Shown piece after piece: positions 33,375 to 42,266 of a DNA stretch of 46,706 nucleotides. The first letter of the stretch is position 1, and the number at the start of each line of letters is the position of its first letter. The notes beneath the pieces were generated by a model. The model ran no database searches, was not told the origin of the DNA, and saw only the letters and a list, made by a program, of their open reading frames with translations. Made by a program: the position numbers and the translations under genes. Source of the DNA: Halioglobus sp. (GTDB lineage Bacteria; Pseudomonadota; Gammaproteobacteria; Pseudomonadales; Halieaceae); the NCBI GenBank assembly GCA_020443425.1, contig JAGRIE010000032.1, forward strand, positions 1-46,706, in the 5' to 3' direction.

Positions 33375-36300
33375 GTGCGCACCCTGATCAGCTGGTTTGT
33401 CGACAGGCCACTGGTGATCAATATGATCATGGTGATGGTCTTTATGCTCGGCTATATGACGATCGCCGACATGCGCTACGAATACAATCCCAATGTCGAT
33501 ATGGCGGTGGTCAATATCACCACGATCAAGGCGGGGGCCGGCCCGGAGGAGGTGGAGCTCGGTATCACCCTGCCGCTGGAAGAGGAATTGCTGGAAGTGG
33601 AGGGCATCAAGAAACTCTACTCCAACAGCATGGAAAGCCTGTCTGTGATCACCCTGAACCTGGACCTGGTGACGGCAGACAAGCAGGACATCATGCGCGA
33701 TATTCAGCAGGCAGTGGACCGTGCGGCAACTCGGCTGCCGAACGACCTGCTGGAAAAGCCGCTGGTTGAAGCCCTGTCGGCAGCGGTGACGCCGGTCATG
33801 GAGGTGCATGTCACAGGCGATGTGCCCGAGGCCCTGCTGCGCGATGTCGCGCGCAATGTGGCCGACGGCCTGCGCGAGGTGGACGGTGTTGCCAGCGTCG
33901 AGAAACTTGGCTACCGGCGCCCCGAGGTACGGATACTGCTGGAGCCGGAAAAACTGGCTCGCCTCGGCATCAGCCACGACGAGATAATAGCGGCCATTCG
34001 CGCGCGTAACCTGCGTGATAGCGGCGGCTCGATAGACTCATTCCTGGTCGAGAAAAAGATCATCGCAGTCGGCCAGTTCCGCGATCCGCGCGATGTGGAG
34101 ACAGTCGTCGTGCGCTCCGGTGCGCCGGGTAATACTGTCCTGCTGCGCGATATCGCCACGGTGGTGGTGGATTACGAGGACTGGGACGTGCAGTCGCGTG
34201 TCGACGGGCGGGTGAGTATCGCACTGCAGGCACGGCGCAAGGCGCGCGCTGACGAGGTGCATACGGCAGCCAATGTGCGCGCCTTTATCGAGGGCTTTGC
34301 CGTACCGGCAGGGGTAGAGCTGGTCATGGTGGCCGACATTTCACGGCTCACCGCCAATATGCTGGACGTGCTCGGCGGCAATGCCATTCTGGGCCTGATC
34401 TCTGTCCTGCTGCTGCTCTGCTATTTCCTGGAGTTGCGCTTTGCCCTGTGGGTGGCGGTTGGCATTCCGTTTGCGGTCTGCCTGTCCTTTCTGGGCCTGG
34501 CGGCCATCGATGTCACGATCAATGCGATGAGTTTGACGGCGATAGTATTGCTGATGGGCATACTGGTCGACGATGCCGTGGTGGTCAGTGAAAACGTGCA
34601 GCGCTTGCGTGTCGAGGGTGCCGGCTTGCGTGAGGCGAGCATTCTCGGCACTGCGCAGGTAGCGCAGCCGGTTATCTTCAGTGCAGTGACGACCATGCTG
34701 GCGTTTGCGCCCCTGATGTTTTTTGACGGGCCCAACGGGGAGTTCATGATGCCGTTCCCGCTGGCCGTCATCGTCCTGTTGATGGCTTCACTGTTCGAGA
34801 GCCTGTGCCTGTTGCCGGGCCACCTGTCCCACGTCCCACTGCGTGACGCGAAGCCGCGGGCGCGCCTGTTTGAGCGCTTGCGGGAGTTCTACCATCGCAG
34901 TATCAGTCGCTGGTTACAGTACCGCTACCTGACACTGGCGACCTTTATCGCGGTGTTCATAGCGGTGATGGCAATCGGTTACCAGACCATCAATTTCAGT
35001 ATGTACCCCGATGTTGATATCGATACCGTGCAAATCAAGGTGGAGATGCCGGTCGGCAGCCGATTTGAGGAAACTGTCGAAGCGGTGGCGCGGATGGAGT
35101 CGAGTTTGCGCGAGTTTGTCGCCGCTGAGGACCTGTTGGCGATTACCAGCCAGGTCGGGCATCACGATACCGATTTCTACGGCACCACCGAGGGCCGCAA
35201 TCACGGCTGGGCTGTGATCGCCATCCAGCTGGAACCGCTGGGCCGCCGCAGTGGTGACACCGATACCCGCGAACTGGTGCGTGTGCTGCAGGCGTGGGCC
35301 GATCAGCAGCAGGGGTTTGAGTCACTCATTGTGCAGGCGATGACGGACGTCCCGGTGATGGGCAAGCCGGTGCAGGTGGAGGTGATCGGCAGCGGTGACG
35401 AGCGCTATGTGGTGGCGGACGCGCTGTTGGATTACCTGCAGCACAACGACGCTGTCTCCAACAGCTGGAGCAGTATCAATCCCGGTAAGGATGTGATCGA
35501 ACTTGAGGTGAACCACGCGCTGCTGGCAGCGCGCGGCCTGACCATGGAGCAGCTGGTGCGCGCCATGCGCATCGCTGTCGACGGCCTGTTGGTGGATGAA
35601 CTGCAGACCCTGGACGAGCGCGTACGCTATCGCCTGCAACTGCCACTCTCCGCGGCCGGGAAACTGGCAACACTGGAAAACCTCGCGGTGGTCAACAGCA
35701 GCGGTGACGCCATCTACCTGAAGTCGCTGGCGCAGTTTTCGGTGCGCCCCGGTGAAGCTGATATCAAGCACTATTTCGGCAAGCGCACGGTCACCGTTTA
35801 CGGTGAGATCGACACGGCGCTGGCCAGTGTCGAGTCCATCAACCAGCAGGTGGCGCAGTGGATCGAGCAGCAGGACTGGAGCCAGCGCTACCCGCAGTTG
35901 CGCATACACATGGGCGGTGAGCTTGAGGAGCAGGGCGAAATGCTGGGCGATCTGGGAGTGGCGGCGGTTATCTGCCTGCTGTCCATTTTTGCCGCGCTGG
36001 TGATACTGTTCAATTCCCTGTCGCAGCCGCTGTTGATCATGCTCAGTATTCCGTTTGGCCTGGTCGGAGTGGTGCTGTGCTACTCCGTGCAGGGTTTGTC
36101 GATGGGGATCATGTCGATGACCGGGGTGATCGGCCTCGTCGGCGTGCTGGTGAACGATTCACTGGTGCTGCTGCATTCGCTCAATGAAGAGCGCCGGGCG
36201 AGCGGTGCCATGCTTTCAGCCGCGGGCGTGGCCGCGGTCGCGAAACGGCGTTTCCGCCCGATATTGATCACCTCGGTGACGACAGCAGTCGGGCTGTTGC

Positions 36301-36461
36301 CCACCGCCTACGGCATCATGGGCGAGAACAGCTACATCAGCCCGATGGTCATGAGTATGGCCTGGGGCGTGGTATTCGGTGGCCTGGTATCACTGGTGCT
36401 ACTGCCGGTGATGTATATGGTGGAGCAGGATATTCGCGCGCGGCTGCGGCGCGTCGGTTAG
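33375..36461 (+). CDS. RND efflux pump inner-membrane subunit (AcrB/HAE1-like)
   Basis: 1028 residues from a GTG, the length of AcrB-type pumps. The first membrane helix (LVINMIMVMVFMLGYMTI) is followed by a large periplasmic loop, then helices 2-6 with the proton-relay helix carrying LLMGILVDDAVVVSENV (the two Asp of helix 4). A second half repeats the plan: FIAVFIAVMAIGYQ, periplasmic loop, then VIGLVGVLVNDSLVLLHSLN, where HAE1 pumps carry the Lys helix. The pump expels substrates using the proton gradient with the adaptor at 32233-33369. Substrate range is not readable. It converges on the OYE gene with a 10-base gap; a 6-bp inverted repeat (36463-36481) lacks a T-run. Confidence 0.95.
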   Translation: MRTLISWFVDRPLVINMIMVMVFMLGYMTIADMRYEYNPNVDMAVVNITTIKAGAGPEEVELGITLPLEEELLEVEGIKKLYSNSMESLSVITLNLDLVTADKQDIMRDIQQAVDRAATRLPNDLLEKPLVEALSAAVTPVMEVHVTGDVPEALLRDVARNVADGLREVDGVASVEKLGYRRPEVRILLEPEKLARLGISHDEIIAAIRARNLRDSGGSIDSFLVEKKIIAVGQFRDPRDVETVVVRSGAPGNTVLLRDIATVVVDYEDWDVQSRVDGRVSIALQARRKARADEVHTAANVRAFIEGFAVPAGVELVMVADISRLTANMLDVLGGNAILGLISVLLLLCYFLELRFALWVAVGIPFAVCLSFLGLAAIDVTINAMSLTAIVLLMGILVDDAVVVSENVQRLRVEGAGLREASILGTAQVAQPVIFSAVTTMLAFAPLMFFDGPNGEFMMPFPLAVIVLLMASLFESLCLLPGHLSHVPLRDAKPRARLFERLREFYHRSISRWLQYRYLTLATFIAVFIAVMAIGYQTINFSMYPDVDIDTVQIKVEMPVGSRFEETVEAVARMESSLREFVAAEDLLAITSQVGHHDTDFYGTTEGRNHGWAVIAIQLEPLGRRSGDTDTRELVRVLQAWADQQQGFESLIVQAMTDVPVMGKPVQVEVIGSGDERYVVADALLDYLQHNDAVSNSWSSINPGKDVIELEVNHALLAARGLTMEQLVRAMRIAVDGLLVDELQTLDERVRYRLQLPLSAAGKLATLENLAVVNSSGDAIYLKSLAQFSVRPGEADIKHYFGKRTVTVYGEIDTALASVESINQQVAQWIEQQDWSQRYPQLRIHMGGELEEQGEMLGDLGVAAVICLLSIFAALVILFNSLSQPLLIMLSIPFGLVGVVLCYSVQGLSMGIMSMTGVIGLVGVLVNDSLVLLHSLNEERRASGAMLSAAGVAAVAKRRFRPILITSVTTAVGLLPTAYGIMGENSYISPMVMSMAWGVVFGGLVSLVLLPVMYMVEQDIRARLRRVG

Positions 36462-36471
36462 CGCTGCGACG

Positions 36472-37767
36472 CTAGCGCAGCTTGCGGCGAGCGGCCAGCC
36501 ATCGGCGCTGCTGCGCGATCACTTTCCGCGCGCCTTTGAATACTGTCATCTCCGGTTCGGCGGAGCCGGTGTGGCCGAGCATCTCCAGTTGCGTGTAGTA
36601 CCAGTACTGTGCGCAGAAGCTGGCGAGGGCGCGCAGGGAGTTGATCCGGTTCAGGAACAGCAGCCAGGACGGGAACAGCGACAGGCTTGCCTCGTACCTC
36701 GGCAGTTCCGGCAGGCCGTGCAGCAACCAGTGTGGCGCGTCGGTCAGTACACACATCGGGCGACCAATGCCAATGAGGCTGGCGCCGCCCGCGCTCACGG
36801 CTTGCTCCATGGCCTCGCGCCGGCGGAAGCCCCCCGTCACCATCAGTGGAATGGAGATTTTCTCCTGCATCGCCAGTGCGAAGTCCACGAAGTAGGCCTC
36901 GCGCATCAACGTGGACTGGGCGACATGCTGGGATTCCTCCTCCTCCATGCCCTCCACGCCCAGCAGTTTGGGTTGTTCATAGGTGCCGCCGGAAATCTCC
37001 AGCAGGTCAATGCCTGCGTCCTGCAGCCACTGCGCTACCTGCAGGCTGTCCTCAAAGGCGAAACCGCCTTTCTGGAAGTCGGCGCTGTTGAGTTTCACCG
37101 CCACCGGGAAGTCGGGGCCGACCGCCTCGCGCACTGCCGTCACCGCATCCAGCAGTGCGCGGGCGCGGTTCTCCAGTGTGCCGCCGTATTGATCCGTACG
37201 CCGGTTGCTGCGTGGACTCAGGAACTGGGACAGCAGGTAGCCGTGCGCGGCGTGTACCTGCACCCCGGTGAAGCCGGCGGCCTTGACGGCGGCGGCGCAG
37301 ACTCCGAAGCGCCTGACGATGTCTTCGATCTCGGTGGTGGTCAGGGCGACCGGTTCGCCGAACTGTCCGCCCGGCAGACCGACTTTGACCGGGGAGGGGG
37401 CCTTCGGGTGGCGGTTCACATTTTTCTGGGTCTGGCGACCCGCGTGGCTGATCTGCGCCCAGAAATGATTGCCATTGCGGGTCGCGGCCGCTGCCCATCG
37501 GGACAGCGCGGCGCGCATGGCCGCGTCCGGCTCGCGGTCAATGATCACATTGCCAGGCCGCTCCAGGTGATCGGCGTCGACCTGGATATTGCCGGACAGC
37601 AGCAGGCCGGCACCACCGTCGCTCCACAGTCCGTACAGTCGCTCCAGTTCCGGGGTCGGTACGCCGGCGGGGTCGGCGAGGCCTTCGGTCATCGCCGCTT
37701 TGGCGATGCGATTGGGGATAGAAGCGCCGCAGGGAAGCGTGAGTGTCTGGTTGAGGATCTCTGACAT
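36472..37767 (-). CDS. NADH:flavin oxidoreductase, Old Yellow Enzyme family
   Basis: 431 residues with an FMN-binding TIM barrel: SIPNRIAKAAMTEGLADP at the N terminus, HFWAQISHAGRQTQ, FTGVQVHAAHGYLLSQFLSPRSNRRTDQYGG (HxxHGYL type, with the catalytic HxAH near residue 187) and, towards the end, PLMVTGGFRRREAMEQAV and GIGRPM. These mark the 2,4-dienoyl-CoA reductase/xenobiotic reductase branch, without the extra FeS domain of FadH. It probably reduces an activated C=C bond. It converges on the RND pump gene; its promoter region 37768-37996 is shared with the divergent small protein at 37997. Confidence 0.92.
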   Translation of the reverse strand: MSEILNQTLTLPCGASIPNRIAKAAMTEGLADPAGVPTPELERLYGLWSDGGAGLLLSGNIQVDADHLERPGNVIIDREPDAAMRAALSRWAAAATRNGNHFWAQISHAGRQTQKNVNRHPKAPSPVKVGLPGGQFGEPVALTTTEIEDIVRRFGVCAAAVKAAGFTGVQVHAAHGYLLSQFLSPRSNRRTDQYGGTLENRARALLDAVTAVREAVGPDFPVAVKLNSADFQKGGFAFEDSLQVAQWLQDAGIDLLEISGGTYEQPKLLGVEGMEEEESQHVAQSTLMREAYFVDFALAMQEKISIPLMVTGGFRRREAMEQAVSAGGASLIGIGRPMCVLTDAPHWLLHGLPELPRYEASLSLFPSWLLFLNRINSLRALASFCAQYWYYTQLEMLGHTGSAEPEMTVFKGARKVIAQQRRWLAARRKLR

Positions 37768-37996
37768 GGTTGTTCCTGGTAAGGCGGTAGCGGTTAGCAG
37801 GCACAGGGTTGCGGGCTGGTGTGGAAGTCCGGCAACGGGTGTTGCCCGCGCTGACAGCGGAGTCTAACAGCGCCGGGTTGCCAAGAGAATCCGCTTGTTA
37901 CACGCGACTGCGTGGCCGGCTCCGTTGCGACTGCCTGGCGTGGCATATTCTTTGCGTCCTACCCGGTGAATGCTTTGGCAAAAGGTTGTGATACCC

Positions 37997-38443
37997 ATGA
38001 TGCATCGACACAAGGAAACGTTTATTACCTGCGCAGAACTGTTGTCCCGGGCAGCGCAAACGTGTGAGGAGGCGGGTTGTTCTGTGGTGGCGCACAGTGC
38101 AAGGGTGGACTCACCCTACCGTGAGGCCATGGCGCTGGTGGCACAGGAAGAGCGTGAACTCGCAGGGCAGCTGGCGGAATACGCTGAAAATGGCCCTGCC
38201 AATATCGTGTGCACACGCCTGCAGTACACCCTGGAAGAGCCCGGGCAGCCGGTGGCGCATTCAGCTGATGCGGCACTGGAGAATGTGACGCGGGTGAACA
38301 GGGCACTGGCGGCGATACTGCGCGACCTGACAGAAAAGCTGGCGCCGGATACGGTGTGCGAATCGCTCGAGGCGTTCAGGCTGGCTGTCGATGCGGTCAA
38401 CCGGCGGATATCGATGATTCTGGTGACCGCCCGGGACCTGTAG
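37997..38443 (+). CDS. hypothetical small helical protein
   Basis: 148 residues from ATG 37997 (AAAGGTT 10 bases upstream; ATG 37970 or 38000 are alternatives). No signal peptide or membrane segment. Secondary structure looks helical throughout, with many Ala, Glu and Leu, four Cys and several His (HRHKETFITC, SARVDSPYREAMALVAQEE). I recognise no domain. It could belong to a ferritin-like or hemerythrin-like helical bundle, but the needed metal motifs are not evident. It diverges from the OYE gene. Confidence 0.5.
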   Translation: MMHRHKETFITCAELLSRAAQTCEEAGCSVVAHSARVDSPYREAMALVAQEERELAGQLAEYAENGPANIVCTRLQYTLEEPGQPVAHSADAALENVTRVNRALAAILRDLTEKLAPDTVCESLEAFRLAVDAVNRRISMILVTARDL

Positions 38444-38573
38444 CCCGGCGACCAGTGTGCTGATGAGCAGCGCGTTTGTCTGTAAGAGTTACAAGCGTTT
38501 TGTAGAGTTTTCCAGCAGCGGATGGGCGGTGGCAGGAGGCGGCCGCGTATGCCGGTGGGCAGCAGAAAATGCT

Positions 38574-38843
38574 CTACCCGGCCTTGCCACCCGGCTGGTT
38601 GCCAGTGCCGGGTTGCTGGCCCAGCGCGCGAATGGCGTTGTGTATGTCCTGCAATGTGGTGCTGGCGACCGCGTTCATGTTCTCTTCGGTAGCCACCTCT
38701 AGTTGTCGAACTTCAAACTCCCACTCGTTGAGCGCGATCAGTTTCGCGCTGGTTTGCAACTGCTTGCTGTTGACAATTTCCATAGGGCTGGAAAAGTACA
38801 TTGCGGGCTTGGAGATGATTTCAGCCAGGTTTTTCTCGTGCAT
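38574..38843 (-). CDS. conserved small protein of unknown function
   Basis: 89 residues from ATG 38843, chosen for AGGGAG 6-11 bases upstream; the frame is open to 38963 but the extra part is low-complexity. The core reads FSSPMEIVNSKQLQTSAKLIALNEWEFEVRQLEVATEENM. Small proteins with an FxxPxExxxxxxL...K...L..WE.D.REL.VA..E pattern recur in proteobacteria and remain uncharacterised; that match is from memory. The last 35 residues are Gly/Gln-rich. It is a single gene 180 bases from the MarR gene's 3' end. Confidence 0.65.
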   Translation of the reverse strand: MHEKNLAEIISKPAMYFSSPMEIVNSKQLQTSAKLIALNEWEFEVRQLEVATEENMNAVASTTLQDIHNAIRALGQQPGTGNQPGGKAG

Positions 38844-39021
38844 GGCGCGACTCCCTTGCGTGCTGTCAGCACTCATTGTCTGTTGTTTGGCGCGCATCGA
38901 CGCGCTCGGCAATGGAGAATCAGCAATTGTTGTGCCAACTGCCTTTTGATGCACCGTGACCACTGCCTGCCCGGGGCAGTGCGATACAGGTGGCGATACG
39001 GCTGACTGGCGCGGACTGTGC

Positions 39022-39594
39022 TTATTTCACCGGCTGGGTGTCGGCGGCGTTGGTCTTGTGGGGCTCAACCGGGCGATCCAGTGTGCCGACATCAAGGATG
39101 GGGGAGGCGTCGATATGATCGGCATCCATCATCATCGCAACCCTCTGCAGTGCACTGATGATCATGCTTTGTTCCCACTCCTCCAGCGCCGAAAACTGTC
39201 GCGTAAACTGTTCCTGCAGCGGTAGCGGCGCATCTCTCAGTACCTGCCGGCCGTACTCGGTCAGGTAGGCATGAACCCGGCGCTTGTCGACCGTCGAGCG
39301 TTCGCGAGTAATCAGTTCGCGCTTTTCAAGGCGGTCGAGGATGCTGCTGACAGTTGCCTGGCTCAGGCTGACTGAGTGGGCGATCTCACTGAGCGTGACG
39401 CCCTTGGTGCTGTTGATCGCCTGCAGGATGAGGATTTGTGGTGCCGTCACACCGGTTGTCTTGGACAGGTGCCGGGAGTGCAGGTCTGTGGCGCGGATGA
39501 CCCGCCTCAGCGATGTCAGCACTTCAAGTATGCGATCCAATGGATTCCCCCGGGGTGGTTGTGACGGGCTTTGCAAGATTATTCGCCCAGCCAT
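39022..39594 (-). CDS. MarR-family regulator, likely of the ectoine operon
   Basis: 190 residues if the ATG at 39594 is used; an ATG at 39681 would add 29 residues, and neither has a clear ribosome site. The core is MarR-like: LRRVIRATDLHSRHLSKTTG, PQILILQAINSTKGVTLSEIA, the recognition helix LSQATVSSILDRLEKRELI, and the wing ERSTVDKRRVHAYLTE. It is divergent from ectA, the position of EctR/CosR regulators that repress ectoine genes at low salinity. The 39682-39750 stretch between them is AT-rich and would hold its operator, but I see no perfect palindrome. Confidence 0.88.
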   Translation of the reverse strand: MAGRIILQSPSQPPRGNPLDRILEVLTSLRRVIRATDLHSRHLSKTTGVTAPQILILQAINSTKGVTLSEIAHSVSLSQATVSSILDRLEKRELITRERSTVDKRRVHAYLTEYGRQVLRDAPLPLQEQFTRQFSALEEWEQSMIISALQRVAMMMDADHIDASPILDVGTLDRPVEPHKTNAADTQPVK

Positions 39595-39752
39595 ACTAAT
39601 TAGCAAGCGGGCTTCACGCCAGCCCAGCCGCAGTGAAAAACTTCCCGGGAGGCACTGTGCGAGAGGTTCGAGAAGTGACATCTATCAGCTCAAATATACT
39701 TCGTACAGTAAGCAATATATAGCGCACAAATACCGGTTATAGGCGCATATGT

Positions 39753-39780
39753 TTGATTTATCGCAGAAAAACCCTATAAT
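39753..39780 (+). promoter_or_regulatory. sigma-70-type promoter of the ectoine operon
   Basis: TTGATT (39753-39758), 16 bases, TATAAT (39775-39780), 50 bases before the ectA start. Good -10, fair -35. The upstream AT-rich region may bind the divergent MarR regulator. Confidence 0.6.
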
Positions 39781-39829
39781 CGCCACCCTTTATTCCATCG
39801 TGAACTAAGTAATAGGGTTAGGCATAGTC

Positions 39830-40372
39830 GTGAGCAATAAACCAATTACATTCCGCCGACCGGAGGCCGAGGACGGCAGCGCGCTGTACGCGCTGATTCG
39901 AGCCTGTCCTCCGCTGGATGAAAACTCCATGTACTGCAACCTGCTGCAGTGCACTCACTTTTCGGCCACTTCGGTCGTCGCCGAGCGCGATCGGCAGTTG
40001 GTGGGCGCGATCAGCGGTTACCTTGTGCCGGGTCGCGAGGATACGCTCTTCATCTGGCAGGTGGCGGTGAGTGAGTCCGCGCGTGGCCAGGGGTTGGGCG
40101 GCAGGATGATCAGTGACATTCTGGCGCGACCCGAATGCAGTGGTGTGAGATACCTGGAGACCACTGTGACAGCGTCCAACGAGGCCTCATGGGCCCTGTT
40201 CAAGGGCTTCGCCCGCCGCGCCGACGCGCCGCTGGAGGAGACTGAGCTGTTCGAGAGCAAGCGTCACTTCAACGGTGAGAAACCGACAGAAATACTGGCG
40301 CGAATCGGGCCGCTGGCCAGCGCCGATTTACAGCCCGGATCCACGGAACCCAAACAGGAGATGATCGCATGA
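39830..40372 (+). CDS. ectA: L-2,4-diaminobutyric acid acetyltransferase
   Basis: 180 residues from a GTG. The GNAT fold is clear: [41 protein letters not shown], the acetyl-CoA loop [14 protein letters not shown] (about 84-97) and [18 protein letters not shown]. These are the conserved blocks of EctA, which acetylates L-2,4-diaminobutyrate at the gamma amino group, the second step of ectoine synthesis. The stop overlaps the ectB start (ATGA). A MarR regulator is divergent upstream. Ectoine is a compatible solute made under salt stress in the cytoplasm. Confidence 0.96.
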   Translation: MSNKPITFRRPEAEDGSALYALIRACPPLDENSMYCNLLQCTHFSATSVVAERDRQLVGAISGYLVPGREDTLFIWQVAVSESARGQGLGGRMISDILARPECSGVRYLETTVTASNEASWALFKGFARRADAPLEETELFESKRHFNGEKPTEILARIGPLASADLQPGSTEPKQEMIA

Positions 40373-41676
40373 AAATATTTGAGGAAATTGAATCCGAAGT
40401 ACAGAGTTATGCGCGCGCATTTCCCCGCGTGTTCAACAGGGCGCAGGGGGAGTATCTCTACGATGAGGACGGCAATCAGTACCTGGACTTCCTCGCTGGC
40501 GCCGGCACCCTGAACTACGGCCACAATAACCCGCTGTTCAAAGCAAAACTGCTGGAGTACATCGAGCAGGACGGCATTACCCATGGCCTGGACCTGCACA
40601 CCAAGGCGAAAGGCGAGTTCCTGGAAACCTTTAACGAGAAAATCCTCAAGCCGCGCGCGATGGATTACGTTGTGCAGTTCACCGGCCCGACGGGCACCAA
40701 CGCCGTTGAAGCCGCGCTCAAGCTGGCGCGGAATATCACCGGCCGCGAGAACATTATCGCGTTTACCAATGGCTTCCACGGTGTCAGCCTGGGGGCGCTT
40801 GCCGCCACAGGTAACTCGCATCACCGCGGCGCTTCCGGCGTGGGACTGGGAGGCACTACCAGGATGCCTTACGATGGCTACCTGGGAGACGATTTCGACA
40901 CCACCGCCTACCTCGATAAGGTACTCTGCGATTCCAGCAGCGGCGTCGATGCGCCGGCCGCGGTCATCGTGGAGACCGTCCAGGGCGAAGGCGGTATCAA
41001 CGCCGCGTCGTTTGAGTGGCTGAGAAACCTGGAGGCTGTGTGCCGCAAGCATGACATGCTGTTGATTGTCGACGATATCCAGGCCGGCTGTGGCCGCACC
41101 GGCACCTACTTCAGTTTCGAAGAGATCGGCATCAAGCCGGATATTGTGACCCTGTCAAAATCCCTGGGTGGCTACGGCCTGCCGTTTGCCGTGGTGTTGA
41201 TCAAACCCGATCTCGACCAGTGGAAACCCGGTGAGCACAACGGCACCTTCCGCGGCAACAATTTTGCGTTTGTGACTGCCAAGGCCGCCATCGACCACTA
41301 CTGGTCGGATGACGCTTTCTCGCAGGAGGTCAAGCGCAAAGGCGAATACGTGTCGCAGCGTCTCGAGGCAATTGTGGCGAAATACGGGGACGGCAATTTC
41401 ACCACCCGTGGCCGCGGTATGTTCCAGGGGATCAATTGTGTCAATGGTGAACTCGCCGGGGCCATAACCCGCCAGGCGTTCAAACATGGAATGATTGTGG
41501 AAACCAGTGGTGCTGAGGATCATGTCGTTAAATTCCTCTGCCCGCTGATCATCTCGGAAGAGAACCTCAAGCGCGGTATCGACATTGTTGAGCAGGCGGT
41601 ACTCGAAACCTGTGCCAAGGCCAAGCCGATACCCGAGGCAGTCGATTATTTCGATGAGCCCCGCAAGATCGCCTGA
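40369..41676 (+). CDS. ectB: diaminobutyrate--2-oxoglutarate transaminase
   Basis: 435 residues, the EctB size. A class III aminotransferase: [20 protein letters not shown] at the N terminus, [18 protein letters not shown], the substrate/cofactor block [26 protein letters not shown] and the PLP lysine in [17 protein letters not shown] (near residue 267). It transfers an amino group from glutamate to aspartate-semialdehyde, giving 2,4-diaminobutyrate, the first committed step of ectoine synthesis. Its ATG overlaps the ectA stop by four bases. The following gene, ectC, begins after 51 bases. Confidence 0.97.
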   Translation: MKIFEEIESEVQSYARAFPRVFNRAQGEYLYDEDGNQYLDFLAGAGTLNYGHNNPLFKAKLLEYIEQDGITHGLDLHTKAKGEFLETFNEKILKPRAMDYVVQFTGPTGTNAVEAALKLARNITGRENIIAFTNGFHGVSLGALAATGNSHHRGASGVGLGGTTRMPYDGYLGDDFDTTAYLDKVLCDSSSGVDAPAAVIVETVQGEGGINAASFEWLRNLEAVCRKHDMLLIVDDIQAGCGRTGTYFSFEEIGIKPDIVTLSKSLGGYGLPFAVVLIKPDLDQWKPGEHNGTFRGNNFAFVTAKAAIDHYWSDDAFSQEVKRKGEYVSQRLEAIVAKYGDGNFTTRGRGMFQGINCVNGELAGAITRQAFKHGMIVETSGAEDHVVKFLCPLIISEENLKRGIDIVEQAVLETCAKAKPIPEAVDYFDEPRKIA

Positions 41677-41727
41677 AGCCAGCTGCCCCGGGATTATTTA
41701 ACGCCAACGCAAAGGAGTCACCCTGAC

Positions 41728-42132
41728 ATGATCGTAAGACAGCTGAGTGAAGCTGAAAAATCGCCCCGTCGCATTGTTTCGCCAGACGGCAACTGGGAGA
41801 GCACGCGCATGCTGCTCAAGGGCGACAACATGGGCTTTTCCTTTCACATCACGACAATCTATGCGGGTGCGGATTTTCGCATGCACTACCAGAACCACCT
41901 GGAGTCCGTCTACTGCATCTCCGGTGAAGGTGAGGTGGAGACACTTGCGGATAACAAGCGCTACCCGATTGCCCCGGGAACGCTGTATGTGCTGGACAAG
42001 CACGACGAGCATATCCTGCGAGCGCGTACCGAGTTGAAGATGGCGTGTGTGTTCAACCCGCCCTTGAGTGGCAAGGAAGTGCACAACGAGCAGGGCGCCT
42101 ACGAGTTGGAGGCTGAGGAGGTGGACGTATGA
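41728..42132 (+). CDS. ectC: L-ectoine synthase
   Basis: 134 residues, usual for EctC. The single cupin domain shows [38 protein letters not shown], the metal-binding [19 protein letters not shown] with its His and Glu residues, and [20 protein letters not shown] with the further His. The enzyme closes the ring of N-gamma-acetyl-diaminobutyrate by dehydration to give ectoine. GGAGTC lies before the ATG (AAAGGAGTC). It is third in the operon. A gap of 134 bases with no gene separates it from the aspartate kinase. Confidence 0.97.
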   Translation: MIVRQLSEAEKSPRRIVSPDGNWESTRMLLKGDNMGFSFHITTIYAGADFRMHYQNHLESVYCISGEGEVETLADNKRYPIAPGTLYVLDKHDEHILRARTELKMACVFNPPLSGKEVHNEQGAYELEAEEVDV

Positions 42133-42266
42133 TGCCCACCCTCGCCACGGCTGTGGCCTTGCGCGGCGATCGATAGGCCTTCGCGTATTGCCCTGCCCAC
42201 GCGTGCAGTAGAGCGCTACCTCAACTGCCGCGCGTTCAATGAAGCCAACCAATCGGAGAACGACCA

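Noticed and set aside
36463-36481. 6-bp inverted repeat between RND pump and OYE genes
   Set aside because: Short stem and no T-run on either strand, so not called a terminator.
36571-37764. Long open frame (397 codons) opposite the OYE gene
   Set aside because: It is the antisense of a clearly coding OYE gene; residue composition is that of a GC-rich shadow and no domain is seen.
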